DNA of 64,000 bases, taken from the NCBI GenBank assembly GCA_039619475.1, contig CM077115.1:101802393-101866392 (forward strand), in the 5' to 3' direction. This document shows, one piece after another, positions 1 through 12,820 of the stretch (position 1 is its first letter; every line of letters starts with the position of its first letter). This DNA is from Icerya purchasi. Taxonomy: Eukaryota; Arthropoda; Insecta; Hemiptera; Monophlebidae. The notes beneath the pieces are model-generated. The model searched no databases. It was not told where the DNA came from and worked only from the letters and a program-made list of their open reading frames with translations. Both the position numbers and the translations under genes were made by a program.

Positions 1-1570
1 ATGAAACACGATTAACTAATCAACTACGGCCACAGATGTTGGCCGTACACGGTGTGATATTGAAAAAATTCAGTTATAACGAAAACTCAAGTCGTAAGCG
101 TCTTTTAAAGAAATTTTTAAACTATTATCAAGCACCCCCCCCCCCCCCGGTTGCAACTAATTTAAAAACCATGTCGGTTCATTTTCATTGGCCGAACCGG
201 AAAGCCTAGCACTAGAACATGGTAATAACGCAATAATAATAATAATAATTTACATTCTTGATTTTTTGTTTATTGTCTTTTAGGCAATGAAAATTTGTAA
301 AAGACCGCTCGCGTGTCGTAATAATTTGTGACTTCAGAATCCGATGCAATAATTTTAGAAGAAATCGTACACATAAAAAATAATGACCCAACAGGGCGCG
401 AAGCCCCCTCCCCACACACACACACACACACCGGGATAAAAACGATTTTCAATGGGCTTGCCACGACTGCGTAGCGTTGATACTCTCTCGCTAGCGAACA
501 AAGAAAATAGTTTTTGCATCAAATTAGAATAAAAATATTTCGATTTTCTCATTTTAAAAAAGCTAACTATTTCGCTAAAGGGTATCCATCCTCCCTCTCT
601 CCTCGAATGGATCATCATAAAAGAAGAAGAAGAAGATGATGATGATGATGATGATGATAAAAACACAGACACCGTGTGACATAATACATGTAGTCTCCCC
701 TCCGGCCGATTGCACTGTTCTTTTCCGTTACTACATCATATAAATCTAATCATATGGGTGCGTGTTGAACAGCAAATAGACACCGTCTCCACAGCGCTTA
801 TTAGTACTGACGTTTTGTTGTTATGGTACGTTTATTTCTGATGATGGTTATAAACTTACCAAAACGTTAAATAAAAATATTCCAAACGCAATGTTTGTCG
901 GTTAAGTAATTACTTTCTGATCTAACACAAAGGTGCTGCTGTTTGAAATATAAAATTGTACTCTATTCTTTAACTGAATGCACTGTGCATAGAGATTATG
1001 AAATTGTGAGAAACCCGCATACATCCCTCCCATAGGGCATCATATCGATAGAATCTTTTTCGTTATCAACCGATTTTTTTGTCCGACCTTTTTTAAATGT
1101 ATGCAAAACCGATGATGATGTAAACTAAATTTTAAAATTTTATACGACGTGAAACCATAACCGAAACAAGACGTAACCTGAATTCATTTTGTAGCGGAAG
1201 AGTACGTTGTGTGGGTCATGTTCACCGAACGATTAAAATAAAACTAACAATTAGTGATCTTTCTAACGATATGTCATATGCCCTGAAAAAAAAAAAATAT
1301 TTTTTTCATAAAAGTAGAATTTCCATTTTAAACTTAGGTTAAAGAAATAAATGTACTAGTGATTCCCTTAGGGACTTTTTTACACCCTTCACTTCATTTC
1401 CGATTTATTACTCTTCATGAATTTATAAGCGAATTCGCCATCATCATTTTTAATTTTTACTAAATTTGAGAAATGAACTCTTTTCGATTTCCTTTTAACT
1501 CATACATACCTCTTTTTTCACTTTTCAACATGGTACGTTCACTTTTTTCCTTTCTCTCGATTTCCCGATC
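1..1570. other. No gene seen; AT-rich DNA with simple repeats
   Basis: No reading frame here looks like a conserved protein. Visible structure is limited to simple sequence: a 14-base C run at 135-148, a (CA)n tract at about 411-432, and an (AGA)n/(TGA)n tract at about 621-658 that creates an artificial poly-serine frame on the minus strand. I read it as intergenic or intronic DNA. Confidence 0.6.
621..658. repeat. Trinucleotide microsatellite (AGA)n-(TGA)n
   Basis: About five AGA units run directly into about eight TGA units. On the minus strand this reads as a serine run, which makes a spurious open frame. Confidence 0.85.
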
Positions 1571-1577
1571 GGGCTCT

Positions 1578-2179
1578 TTAATCCTCTGATTCTTCTCCGG
1601 AATCTGTTTCCCTTGAGCTTTCTTTCTGTCCTTTGGTGGTTCCTTCTCTATTACCTTCGACTTCTTTAATTAAACTCGGTCCATGTTTTTTTTTTTTCAT
1701 ATTATTTTTCCGCTCTTCCTCGATCCTTTCCCCTGAATTGCTTAGTTTTTCCTCAACCATTATTTCGTTCATTTCCAATTTTTCGTTAATATTATATTTC
1801 GTCAAATTTTGTGTTTATATTATCGAATTTTATACTCTGTTCTTTAAACTTTTTATTTAATTGGTTAATTTTCAATTTTTGTTCGTCTAACTTTTTATTC
1901 TGTTTGTCGAACTTTTTATTAAACTTATCTCGTTTTGTTCTTTAGACTGGGGTTATTAATCTCTTTAAACTGAGCCATTAAAAACGCCATCAAGTCAGTG
2001 TTTTTTTTATCATTTAGGTTACAAATATTATTTATGAATTTTATTTGGTTTAATTTATTTCGCGGTTCGTTCCTCGGGAAAACAATTTTTAATAATTGCT
2101 CCCTACCACACCACCACCAGCGATGCCAAATGAAACGATATAAACGTTTGTTTTTCGTGCCCTCAGGGATGGCAAGCAC
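1578..2179 (-). pseudogene. Decayed ORF encoding a heptad-repeat coiled coil, then an acidic/basic charged tail
   Basis: The minus strand encodes three overlapping pieces in different frames. From about 2010 to 1925 one frame begins near MAFLMAQFKEI. From about 1925 to 1806 the neighbouring frame gives six consecutive seven-residue units of the form KFNKKFD, KQNKKLD, EQKLKIN, QLNKKFK, EQSIKFD, NINTKFD. From 1805 to 1578 a third frame continues with a highly charged K/E-rich segment ending in GEESED and a stop. The 21-base periodicity and continuous charged sequence across frame changes indicate a once-intact coding region with about two frameshifts. Such N-terminal coiled coils occur in the first ORFs of retroelements, which is my preferred reading. 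No reverse transcriptase is seen next to it, so the family is unassigned. A host coiled-coil pseudogene is the alternative. Confidence 0.45.
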
Positions 2180-2890
2180 GAGATCTCTTCGAACTCGCGA
2201 ATTTATTTACTTATATTTATTTTTAATTATTATTATTTAATTTGGACAAAAGATAAGTTTGAAATTTTAACTACAATATTTTCCGGTACCCTATACAAAT
2301 CTTTCGTTACCGATCGACCGCTGAAAATCAATTAATAAGCACAATACTTAAGACCCCGTATGTTACAACGAAAACAACGACGATTATAAATAATAAAAGA
2401 AATAGTAAGTATCGCTGTTGTCGGCGGCAGGATAGGAATTCGTTGCGGTTGCGACGTCCAGGACCTCGGCTGCGCGAAAGATACTTTTTATAATTCCGCT
2501 TCACCAACGCGAACACGATGCTTTGCTAAATCGTGTCTTAAAAATTTGATTTTTCGACAATAACTTCGGAAACACGTATACTGACGAAAATAACTTACCC
2601 GAAACACACAATCAAAAGAGGAATTCATTCACTGAAGGTAAAAACACGACTGGACTCTAAGGAGAAGTACTTGAACCAAAGGTAAGACACCGGATTGTCA
2701 ACAAAAAATCTTCCTTCGATCACTGGTCATTTTCTTTTTCCTTTCCACCCCGTGATCGCTGGCCTTTATCTCGAATCAGGCACACGCATCCTCTTACGGT
2801 GATCAATGATTGGTTAGCCCGACCGACAACAGAATCACACCGACATTTGCCCTCGCACCACCTTTTCTAAATTAATTAATTTTATCTGAT

Positions 2891-2940
2891 TTTTATTTTT
2901 TTCCCCATCTTCTTCTTTTATTTTTTTCCCCATCTTCTTC
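2891..2940. repeat. Perfect tandem duplication, 25 bp x 2
   Basis: A 25-base pyrimidine-rich unit (TTTTATTTTTTTCCCC plus ATCTTCTTC) occurs twice in perfect tandem, at 2891-2915 and 2916-2940, then starts a partial third copy. Confidence 0.9.
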
Positions 2941-5900
2941 TTTTATTATTTTTTAATATACGTGAAAAAATTACAATATATTAATTCTTTCAAGTTAATC
3001 CTCATCGAAGTTAATTAGTCGAGGCCGCGCTCCATACATAATGTACATTTAAGCGCGATGATTGCATTGCGCGCTAGGGTCCTATTCGTAACACAGCAGA
3101 GGAGCCCTATAATACTACACAAACAGGTTGTGCCAGTTGCTGGTAACGGTGGTGGTAGTAATCTTTAAAAACGAGCATACACACACCACGGGGAAAAGTG
3201 GTGGCTGCTAAAACACTGGCATGCGGCCAATTCTACAACGAAGCGATATGTAAACACACAAGGCAAGAACTAGCGTCGTCCAACTCGCAGCAACTCGCAA
3301 CATGTAAACACATAAACGCACCCTACTTCCTGCACCGATAAACCCGCCTGCCAGACTAATAGTGTGATAATACGCACAAAAATTCCACTTCCAAATAACT
3401 ACGATTGTTTTTTTTTTGTTTTTTCCTTTTTTCTTTTTCGGACCAGCCGGCCTACTAATGGAGTAAAATTACTCTTCTTACAGAGTTGTCGCATACACTG
3501 TATGATAAACGGTAAGATTAAAAGTTTGATCATTTTTTAATCGAATCGCGTACCGGAACAACAGCAACACTTTGAATTATCGTCGGCGGTTTAACAGGAG
3601 AATATCACGCGTCGACCGCGCATAGTTGACGAGAGCTTAAATAAATAAAAGAAGAAAAATTTAAACATGTTCACTCGCGATATTAATTAATAACAATAAC
3701 ACTTTCCATTACCGTTATTATTATTACAATAATCTCAATTGCGCACACACTATTTTCCTTTAAGTATCTAATGTTACGTAAAAAATAATAATGAGAGGGG
3801 TAGATCAAAGGGCAGCAGCGATAGAAAAAGGTAAAATGTGTTTCGAATCAGCAACAGATTTCTATAAAATAAAAACAATAGTAAAATTACCATAAAAATT
3901 CAGTGCAGCAAAAACTTTTGAAAAGGAATTTCTCGTATGAAGAAAAAAAACCAGTAAAGATGCAATAAGAACAACAATAACAAAGGCAATCAATTTAAAC
4001 TCAGAAATAATAATTAAATCAACTGTAACAAAATTTAATAATAATGCAACTTCCGCGAGAATGAAGTACTCCGCTTTGCGCTGTCAGATTTATTCGGATT
4101 TTTTTCCTATTCATTTTTGATCCGCGTCGCTTTCATTAACTGCGTTGCAAGATGCTTGCAAAAAGAACCGCTTCGCATTAGCAAAGCTAAAAACCACTTT
4201 TACAGATAAGAATATACTCCCTCCCGTCCTTCAGAATGAACGATACAATAATAAATAATCACTTTAAAATAATTTTTGTATAAAAACACAGTCACGGAAT
4301 CCGCACGCGAATAATTTCCTTAAAAGGATCTTATGATATTGATATATTAATTTTCATCAAAAAAGGAAAAATTCATCTTTTCCAGATGTGCACGATCCCG
4401 AAATTGTGTACACACCTTTTTAAAAAGTTTCCATAAAATTAGATCAACGTTGGTCTGTATTCTGAAAGATTTGTAACTTTATCATGAGGTACACACTCCG
4501 GCTGTGATGTTAGAGCATTTGGAAATATATTCATATTCCTGTGATCTGATAGATCCACACTGAAGAGGACTTGAAAAATGATTATTAACACACAATATCA
4601 TCTCCGAAATGAACGAAAATAATATTAATAGTAAAAGCTATATACATATATTAATACGGTCAAAAGTAGTAGTAACTGATCACCATCAGAAAAGTGATTT
4701 AACACGATGCAGCAGCTATAACGTATGCGCATAGGAACTAGCGAAATTAAGAGAAAATTGATGCGTGGAAAATTTTATCGATTGTCGAAACAGGATATCG
4801 GTATTAAGAATCGCGAAAAGCGCCTTAACTCGGAGTGGCGCAATTAGACGAACAAATAAAAATGACAATGAAGGTTATATTATAGCAGTGTAGTGGAGGT
4901 TTTTTATCAAAGGAACCGAAATCGAATGGCCAATAAATTTAATGGGACCGAATGAGCGCACGATACCAGCGAAGCCAGTAAATGGCCACCAAACGCGCTA
5001 CCACATACAACAGTTTTTTACTCGATCCCGCTATCTCTTCCGTAAAGCCCTTCCCGGTGCGAGTTTTGCGTCCGATACTACCGTAATCCCCGATAATATT
5101 CCGTGTCGTGCTCACTGTATTAAACTCGCAAAACTTACGCAGATAATATTTCTCTATACCTTCCGGGGTGAACTATGTTGATGATTTAAACAAACGGGGT
5201 ACGTGGTTTGAGTTTCTTTGCGAAAGAATTACACAGAATTCCCGCTAAAGGCTTCCATCGTTCGCATATTGAACACGAAAATTTCTCTCCTTAAATTGTA
5301 TTTTTATTATTGGCGATAATTTTCCTTAGCAAGTCGAATCGAAACTCTCGCAACAACATAACCGGAGATAGACAAAAACATTCTCGGTTTCGGCTTATCA
5401 CTTACCCACACACACACACACACACACACTGTTGGGCCACAATCAGCATAGAGAGAACTCTAAAAAGGGATTTTTGTTTAGAAAAGTAGGGAGAAGGGGG
5501 CGAAATTAATTTCCGCTTTCTTCATTATTCTCCGCAAAAGTTGAATAACTTGTGTCCTGCTGTTTTAAGAATGTGTGACATACATTTATAAGTCGATACG
5601 GTCCAAAATTGTCATATATCTCCCATAAAAAAAAAAAAAAAAAAAAAAAAGGTGCCTAACTCTGACGTTTTGCAATATTAGCGGCGAAAAAATAAATAGA
5701 AAAAAATAAAAATACAAACGAGGAAAACGTTCAGCTAGCCAATTGGCTAATGCGCGCTACTTATAAGCGGATATGCCTGCATGCCTGCATTTCTCGTTAT
5801 TCTCCGCGACCTCTACGAACTTGACCGTTTATCGAGAACGAATTTATTTTCGATATAATTCAATGGAAAGGACAAAATTAAACAATAAAAACTCCAAACA

Positions 5901-7145
5901 CTAAACTTTATCGCAAAAACCTAACGAATGAAAAGAAAATTCACCTTGAACTCGTCAAGTGGAAAATTTTATACATATACACACACGCGCCTACTCCATG
6001 TCATTCTAATGCCGGGTGGGAATATGGAATTCCGTTACATTTTTTTACTACTTTTTTTTTTCGTGCTATTTACAAATCATGTAACGTTATTGCGTTACGG
6101 AAGTTGTAACAGAAATTAACCGAATATTAAAAATCTGTTGCTTCTGAAAAATTTTCCGATCACTATGAGAGTAGTATAACGAAACAAAACCAACTCTCTC
6201 CTCTAAGAACTATAGAATGGAGGCCGAGGAGATGTTCCGGTATACTTTTAAATAATAAATCGTAAACAATTCACGCATCCAGCATATACCAGACACTTCC
6301 GTGCTCTCGAGTAATGAAAGATAAGAATGTCACACGCACAACAACTCGTACGTTTTAATTTTGGCCAATCTCATCGGAAAAAAATCACGAATAATACAGA
6401 AACACACAGGCTGCGAGCGAATGCTTCCTATGTTAAGGGGCCGGAAAAAAAAACAAAAAAACAACAAAACAACTACCATTACAGTTTGCAATGTCCGAAA
6501 CTAATTTTAAACTATTATTAAATATAATAAAAAAATTACACCTCGTACAAATTACAAAAATCGACTGTGTTTTATTTTTGTGAATTCGACAGAGAATTCT
6601 CGATGAGAGGAGGAGGATACACTAGTTCGTTGAACTCGGAAAAAGGGTATTTTTAAAAATAAATACACAAATAAGCGGCGCTGTATATCTAATGATAGGC
6701 ACATATTGCGCCAAAATTCTGAACATTTTTCGCGTAATAATTCTATTTTTCACGTTTTTTTTTTTCATTTTTCAAAATTCTCCGCCGAAGGAGAATTTCG
6801 TTGCACGTTTTCTTCCGACTGACCTTCTTCTACAACAATGTAAGAGACGACACAACGACAACACGCGATATAATTATGCAAGATGATTCGTTGCATACTT
6901 AAAAACTCATTCTGGTCCTACCGAAAAGCACAGTAGCCGCAGCTGGGCTACCGGGGTAAATGACAGACACCGGTGGTTCTCCCAAACACACGACTTACAT
7001 AATCCGGAACCCGTTTCACGCGTAGCCGAAATACACACGCGTACGCATCAGCGTAATACACATATCGCGCGGCGACAAATCGCTGCAAGGGACTCCTCAG
7101 CTAGACGCGTAATAATAATAACAAAACGCGAAGAAATCTGGATCC
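2941..7145. other. No gene seen; AT-rich non-coding stretch
   Basis: Both strands carry only short open frames of low complexity. The stretch contains a (CA)n tract at about 5407-5429 and a 24-base A run at 5627-5650. Between 2180 and 2890 there is likewise nothing recognisable. Confidence 0.55.
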
Positions 7146-7149
7146 GTAT

Positions 7150-7690
7150 AATTGAACTTCCAGCACGAACCGGCCGCGAGGCAGCAGGGAACATTCCGGC
7201 ACAGCGAGCAGCCGCAGTGTACTATGGATAAAGAGCGATGGCGGGGCTCGATGGCGGCGGGGGGGAGTGTACGGATTAAGTTTTTCAAATTAAAACTGGT
7301 TAGCCGGCGCGCAGAGCGATTTCAGCGAACGCTGCCCATCGCAGACGGGAAATGTACGAGACGCGATCGGTGGAGATCTGCGCCAGGTATCGGCGATTAC
7401 GCGGCGGTGCGCGGACGAGAAGCAGCAGAACAATTCCAGCGACTCGAGCAACAACCTGAATGAAATGGAACACGCAGGCAACACCATTAAATCCAGAGAA
7501 CCGAATCGGCCGACAACAGCACCACCGGAAATATCTGCGGCCTGCCGGACTGACGACCATTCCGAACTGGAATATTTTTTTTTTAGTCCAGCGCAGCCGA
7601 GTCGCTGCGGTTGCGCCGAGCGGAAAGCAGCAGCCTACCACCCTAACCTCGATCTCCGAATGGAGAAATAAAACTGGTCGTATCATCATC
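7150..7690. other. GC-rich, CpG-rich island; possible promoter or exon
   Basis: This 540-bp block is strikingly richer in G, C and CpG than its surroundings and has open frames on both strands. One plus-strand frame is open from about 7293 to 7671 and reads with ordinary residue composition (it includes the pieces DFSERCPSQ and DEKQQNNSSDSSNNLNEME) before a stop overlapping an AATAAA at about 7668. It has no good start codon; a possible acceptor AG lies just inside its left edge. I do not recognise the protein. A CpG-rich block is expected to be open in several frames, so this may equally be a promoter or a 5' untranslated exon. Confidence 0.35.
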
Positions 7691-8270
7691 TCGTAAACAC
7701 GGCGCAGCCTATTTCATTTTTTCTAATGATAATCGATTCCAGCGATTATAATTTTCGCTCTGGAGAATATCCACTGCGCATTATCCGTACCAGCACATAT
7801 CTCTTGTTTCGATATCTTAAAAATTACAAACACGCGTTTCTCAAAACTATATACACATATACCGAACAAACCAAAACGATATTTCCGCTCCTGACTGGGA
7901 TTTCTTTTTATTCTTTTCCGAAAATAAAACAAAATCGAGTTTATAAACGTTCTAACGTAATTTTACTTTTAAGAATGAAAAAAACTGCTTTATAGTTGCC
8001 CAATCTTTTTCCATGGCCTCCTTTTCGGAAAGCAGTTTTCTAACAAACGCGATAGTACATTATTTTACACCTATAAGCGAAGAAGGAAATTTTATTGTTT
8101 CGTAGCAAATAGTGAGAAAAATTAAAGTTTTTAAGACAGTATAGCGCGCTTATAAATTTAATTGGTAAAAAATTCGTTTAAAAATACCGGCTTTCAAATC
8201 TTAAAAATTTAATGAACATGTACTAAAAAATAAAACAAAACAAATACTCGATTAAAAAATATACACATTA

Positions 8271-9206
8271 TACAGCTTGATCAAAAAGTTTCAGAAATGA
8301 CACCACGGCGTGACGCTCTCATTCACCTGATTATTTTGGTTTTTGGTTGTTGTTAGGTTGCCACATCTGTCGTTGATATTCTCACGCCTAACTTTATAGC
8401 TCTTGACATTTCTAAAAGTTATACCGTATTATTTATTATGTACATCTCCCTGGCTTCACGGGTGTTTTCGATTTTAAAAAATTCAACCTAGCACATCAAC
8501 GAGTTTAAAATTCAACCGAGCGAAGACCTTGGAAATGTTAGAGAAGTGTTTGACAACAATACTCTATTGAAACCAAACACGTTTCTGCGTGTGGTACGAA
8601 TGCTTCGAAAGTGGTGACGAGTCTCCGTCAAGGATGACGAACGCAGTGGCCGGCCATCGACATCGAAAACCGAGAAAAACGTCGATAAAATCAAAAAGAA
8701 ACGTTGGCTGAAAGGCGGAAATTGATCATCAGAAAGGACTTGAACATCGTGTTTATGGATTCGTGAAAAACATTCTAATTAATGATTTGGGCTCGAGACG
8801 TGTCCCGACACAAAGTTGACGGTACCGCCGAAAGACTTGAATCTCACACAAAAAACGGACACACCACACATCGTTACCCGTGTGATAGCAGAACATGAAT
8901 ACCATTTAACAGCCATCAACAAATTGCTCCTGATTCGACTTCTTCCTGTTTCTTCAATTTGCAAGAAATCACCACTCCGAGGAATGTATTTCAGCCGCCG
9001 AGAGGAAATAACAGAAAAATCGAAGATGACCCTAATGGCCATATACAGAAAACTGGGTACGATAAATGTTTCGATAATTGGATCAACCGCTGCCGTAATA
9101 AGTGTAGAATCAATGGAAAGTACTACTTTCAAAGGGACAAAATTAATTTTGCTAAATAAACTTGTATTTTCATTTTTCTGAACAAATGAAACTTTTTGAT
9201 TGATTA
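8271..9206 (+). mobile_element. Internally deleted mariner-type transposon relic
   Basis: The two ends carry matching inverted repeats around the shared core TCAAAAAGTTTCA: at 8281-8293 on the plus strand, and on the minus strand at about 9187-9199. TA dinucleotides lie next to each end. The roughly 935-bp length is short for a mariner of about 1.3 kb, consistent with the internal deletion seen in its transposase. Exact end bases are uncertain by a few positions. Confidence 0.7.
8495..9159 (+). pseudogene. Mariner transposase remnant, catalytic centre deleted
   Basis: Reading across frames, the plus strand preserves recognisable mariner transposase blocks. The N-terminal part includes IKFNRAKTLEMLEKC, VWYECFESGDES, ERSGRPSTSKTEKNVDKI, then ILINDLGSRRV and VPPKDLNLTQK. 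The sequence then jumps at about 8850 to the segment normally found near the second catalytic aspartate (THHTSL), a DFFLF remnant and the C-terminal part ending KCFDNWINRC and DKINFAK with a stop at 9157-9159. The segment between LTQK and THHTSL is missing, removing about 130 residues and the first two catalytic aspartates. There are at least three frameshifts and several stops. It belongs to the mariner group with a C-terminal 'K-F-DW' tail; no activity is possible. Confidence 0.8.
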
Positions 9207-9728
9207 TTCTTAAACAAATTTAACAGTTTACAACTAATGCTTAGAAGAAATCATATTAAACGACACTAGAGTTGATATTTTCTACGCGTTTTAATTGTAA
9301 TTGTAATAAGTATTCACACGTGTAATCATAACTCCCTCTGTGCTACACTCGGTGAAGCGTACTATTACTTTTTTGTGTACATTTAATCCCTTTTTAAATT
9401 TTGCATTTCACAATTTTCCGTGACAATAATTTTGAATAGTAATACAGACTACTGTGTTACTATTTTACGTAGTGCATAAAAAAATCGGCGGATGAGGCCT
9501 GCTTAAGTAGTAATATTCAAATTCCGCTAGTAATGAGTTTGTAAATTGCATTTTGTAGGTTTCAGTTTTCTACTGATAATACTTTCAAGTTTCAGTGGCG
9601 TTCATCGCCCGTTTAATTTTAGAACTTCTCAGGTGTTCACACATTTTTCTTGTATTCTAATGAAACGTACATTTCATTTACTTTCCCATAAAAAAACAAA
9701 AAAACAAAAAAACAAATTGCTTCTTTTA

Positions 9729-9800
9729 ATATTTATTTTAATAACTACTCGGTAAATAATCACCGACACTTGTCGATGATATACCACCACACCACCATCG
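9729..9800 (-). repeat. Dispersed repeat R1, copy 1
   Basis: Read on the minus strand this matches copies at about 10114-10200 and 11550-11632, with the shared end ACTCGGTNGNAGTTATTAAA and an upstream ATATCATCGA/TAATGATAAG region. No coding capacity. Probably a fragment of an old short interspersed element. Confidence 0.5.
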
Positions 9801-10113
9801 ATTATAGCATAGCGTCTAATACGGATTCGGTCCAGCCGCGAATAATGTTGCGGCGACACGTGTAATATTTCCGCCTCAGTGAAGCGACGACAAATTATAG
9901 GCATTTCAAATTTCGTTTCCTTCATTTAAATCTAACATTTACTCGCGGTTAATATACTGATAATATTCCGAATTTTTCGACTGGTTGCATCGGACATTTT
10001 CTTCCAATTTACGTTAGTAAAAATAGCACTAATAATATTTCAAGCGTCAATGCCATCTGTTATACTACTATAACTTTCTCTAAAGAGACTCCCCCCCATC
10101 ATCTTTTTATTCA

Positions 10114-10215
10114 ACGTTTATTTTAATGACTACTAAGCGTTCACCATTATTTATCGATGATATACTCATATGGCATCACGACTGGGGTACACTTTCAAAT
10201 GATTACAGAGAGTAT
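10114..10215 (-). repeat. Dispersed repeat R1, copy 2
   Basis: Minus-strand copy with the block GCCATATGAGTATATCATCG followed by the AGTCATTAAAATAAACG end. It shares the CCATATGAGTATA block with the copy at 11512-11632. Confidence 0.5.
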
Positions 10216-11511
10216 CATTAAAATCGTTTCCCGCTATGCGTGATCAACATAAAAAGGAAACACATACGCGACTAACAGAGATAACTTTCCTTTTTTGAAA
10301 TCGTTACTAATGCAAAATTAAACAGAATAAAATAAAATTTACATTCCAAATACCTTATATGTATATATATATCATTTAATCCTCCGTATAAACTGAAGAA
10401 TTATTGCTCGGTACAAAAAAATGTTAATCGAAAAAAAACAGAACAGAAATAAAACTTGCGACAACCAAAAGATAAAAAAATTTAAAAAATTTCACATTTA
10501 GTTAATTTGAAATAAAAATTGAATTTGAAGGAAATCTATAATCCCCTTAGAAAGGAACAAAATTGTGTATACGTTTGTGATGTAATTATACCTACCGGAA
10601 AATGTGTCGTCACACATGAACACGGTCAGTGCAAAGAAATTTTCCGCGAAAAAGTTTAGCCCGTCTCTTCTCTCGAAAGGGCAGCAGCTTCCAGACTCAA
10701 CTTAAGCGTCAGAAATATTGTTCCATTATATTTTTTCAGGTTTCAAAATCTCGCTCCCAGTCAAATTCTTTGCAAGTACGACCTTTTTCATCTTTAACAC
10801 GAATAAAAAATAAATCAAAATCGAGAACCGAATTAGGCTGCACGAATTTTCAAAGAGGTATTTTTCACCGATGCGATACGATACGATTCGCAAAATTTTC
10901 GTCTAACGATTAATCTCCGCCGAGTTAGTGTGACGTCATTATCGTAATTTTATTTCACAGTCGTTCGTTTTTCTTGCTTTTTCATTTGCTATCTCGTTCG
11001 CACTAGTCACATTCATCAAGAGACCTGGTAACTCTGTCGCTGATAAGAAGTGTTTTCTATAAATCGTGCAAATAATAAACAAAGTAATAAAAATCAAATA
11101 ACCGAGTCCGACCAAAAGAAGAATGCAAAATTTAAAAAACAAACAAAAATCCCTGCCTTTTTTTAATGTTTTTTATTTTATTTTTATGTAATAACAATAA
11201 ACGATAGCATAGCAATCTTTACAAAAAGTTTTCTTATTTTTGGATATTGTTTCTTTCCTTTTTTTTTTCATTTCCCGACTTTTTTTTTTATAATACATAT
11301 ATGACACTTTTGATAGCTTAAAAAGTAATACAGCTCTATATAGGTGCAGTCGAAGCAAGCGGGGGGGTCACACATTCCAGTTAGGTATACGTAAACGAAA
11401 TATAGTTAAAATAATAATTATTTCGAAAAAAATAGCGTTTTGAATGTTCGTTGCATATGAATTTTTATTTGTTATTTTTATGTTTTTTAAGCGTAAGTTT
11501 TGCCCATGTGG

Positions 11512-11632
11512 GGAACACGATTTTAATGATTTTTCAGTTTCAAAAGACCAGTGGTGTACTGATACCATATGAGTATAATGATAAGTAACGATAAATGACG
11601 CAAATACTCGGTGGCAGTTATTAAAATAAACG
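11512..11632 (+). repeat. Dispersed repeat R1, copy 3 (longest)
   Basis: Plus-strand copy beginning GATTTTAATGATTTTT, through ACCATATGAGTATAATGATA, to AGTTATTAAAATAAACG. Its left half resembles the GATTTTAATGAT...TACCATGTGAG blocks found near 19.9, 24.5, 25.0 and 26.2 kb, so it links the two sets of fragments into one old family. Confidence 0.5.
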
Positions 11633-12065
11633 CAAAAAAAAAAAAAAAAGGCGAAAGACGGGACGGGGAGTCTCTTCAGAGTTAAGTAATATAACAGACA
11701 CAATTGACACTTCAAATATTATCAATAGTAATAATAGTAAAATCATTTCTGCACGTCACAAATTTAGTCGCAAACACTTATTTAAAATGGGTATTTAGTT
11801 TATTCGCAGGTGAAGAAATTACATAATCTCGTAGAAATAATGTGCGAGTGCCATTATAAGTTATGATATTTTTATGCTAATGGAGTCCGTAAATTAATGA
11901 AAATATTGCAAAACCAGAAACTCGATTCTGTGTACATCGGTTAATAAATTAATTCTAGTAGTAAATCAACCTATCTAATTTTTGCTTTCCATTCCTTCAT
12001 TTTCTATCTTTTGTAATTTTTCATATCTAATCATTTGGCCAAATGAACTGTATTTGTTCGGACCA

Positions 12066-12180
12066 AAAAAAAAAAATAAATAAATAAATAAAATAAAATT
12101 ATTTAAGCGTATAAGAAGTTAAAAAAAAAAAATAAATAAAGAAAATTATTTAAGCGTATAAAACGTTAAAAAAAGAAAAA
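12066..12180. repeat. Tandem duplication, unit about 57 bp
   Basis: An A-rich block with AAATAAATAAA followed by ATTATTTAAGCGTATAA occurs twice in a row (TTTAAGCGTATAAGAAGTT, then TTTAAGCGTATAAAACGTT). Confidence 0.8.
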
Positions 12181-12774
12181 GAAAAAAGTGTATAAAGTAT
12201 ATATATTTCTTTAATAAATACAGTTTAACATTAAGATATCTGGCAGATAAAAGTTAAAAATATTCGTATAATTATAATCGGGAAAAAAACAAAAAACAAT
12301 AAAACAACAATAAAATATATTTTTCGTTTCGCGTGCTTCATTATTTATAAAAAGGGACATAAAAAAATTTTCTGTACATCATTCTCGATTCGCAGATAAA
12401 TCGAGTTTTTTAACGGTGCCTCCCCGTTACGTTTATTTTTTTGTTATTTTATCGAAAATTTCGTTATGTGAAGCTTTCAAATTGTCCCCGAAAACAGAAG
12501 GAAAACAAAAAAAACAACAAACAAATTGAAAAAATAAAGAATATAAATTAGAGGATATTTCGCTAGAAAAATTGCGTGGAACTTAACAGAACTTCTGAAG
12601 TATTTTTCCCCGTTCGTCGGAGGCAGCAATTTTATTTATCGCGTTACGTCTCCTTGAACTTGCCGGCGCACTCGTCGCTACGATAAGAATCGTCAACCGC
12701 TCTTCTTATCCTAACTTACTGATTTCATTCATAAAATCATCATATTACTTAACGACACAACCGCCGCTGGTAAC

Positions 12775-12820
12775 CACACACACTCGCGCGCGCGCACACA
12801 CACACACACCCGTACACACC
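12775..12820. repeat. Alternating purine-pyrimidine tract (CA)n-(CG)n-(CA)n
   Basis: A CA repeat is interrupted by about five CG units and then continues as CA. Such alternating CG/CA tracts can adopt left-handed DNA in principle; here I only report the sequence. Confidence 0.8.
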
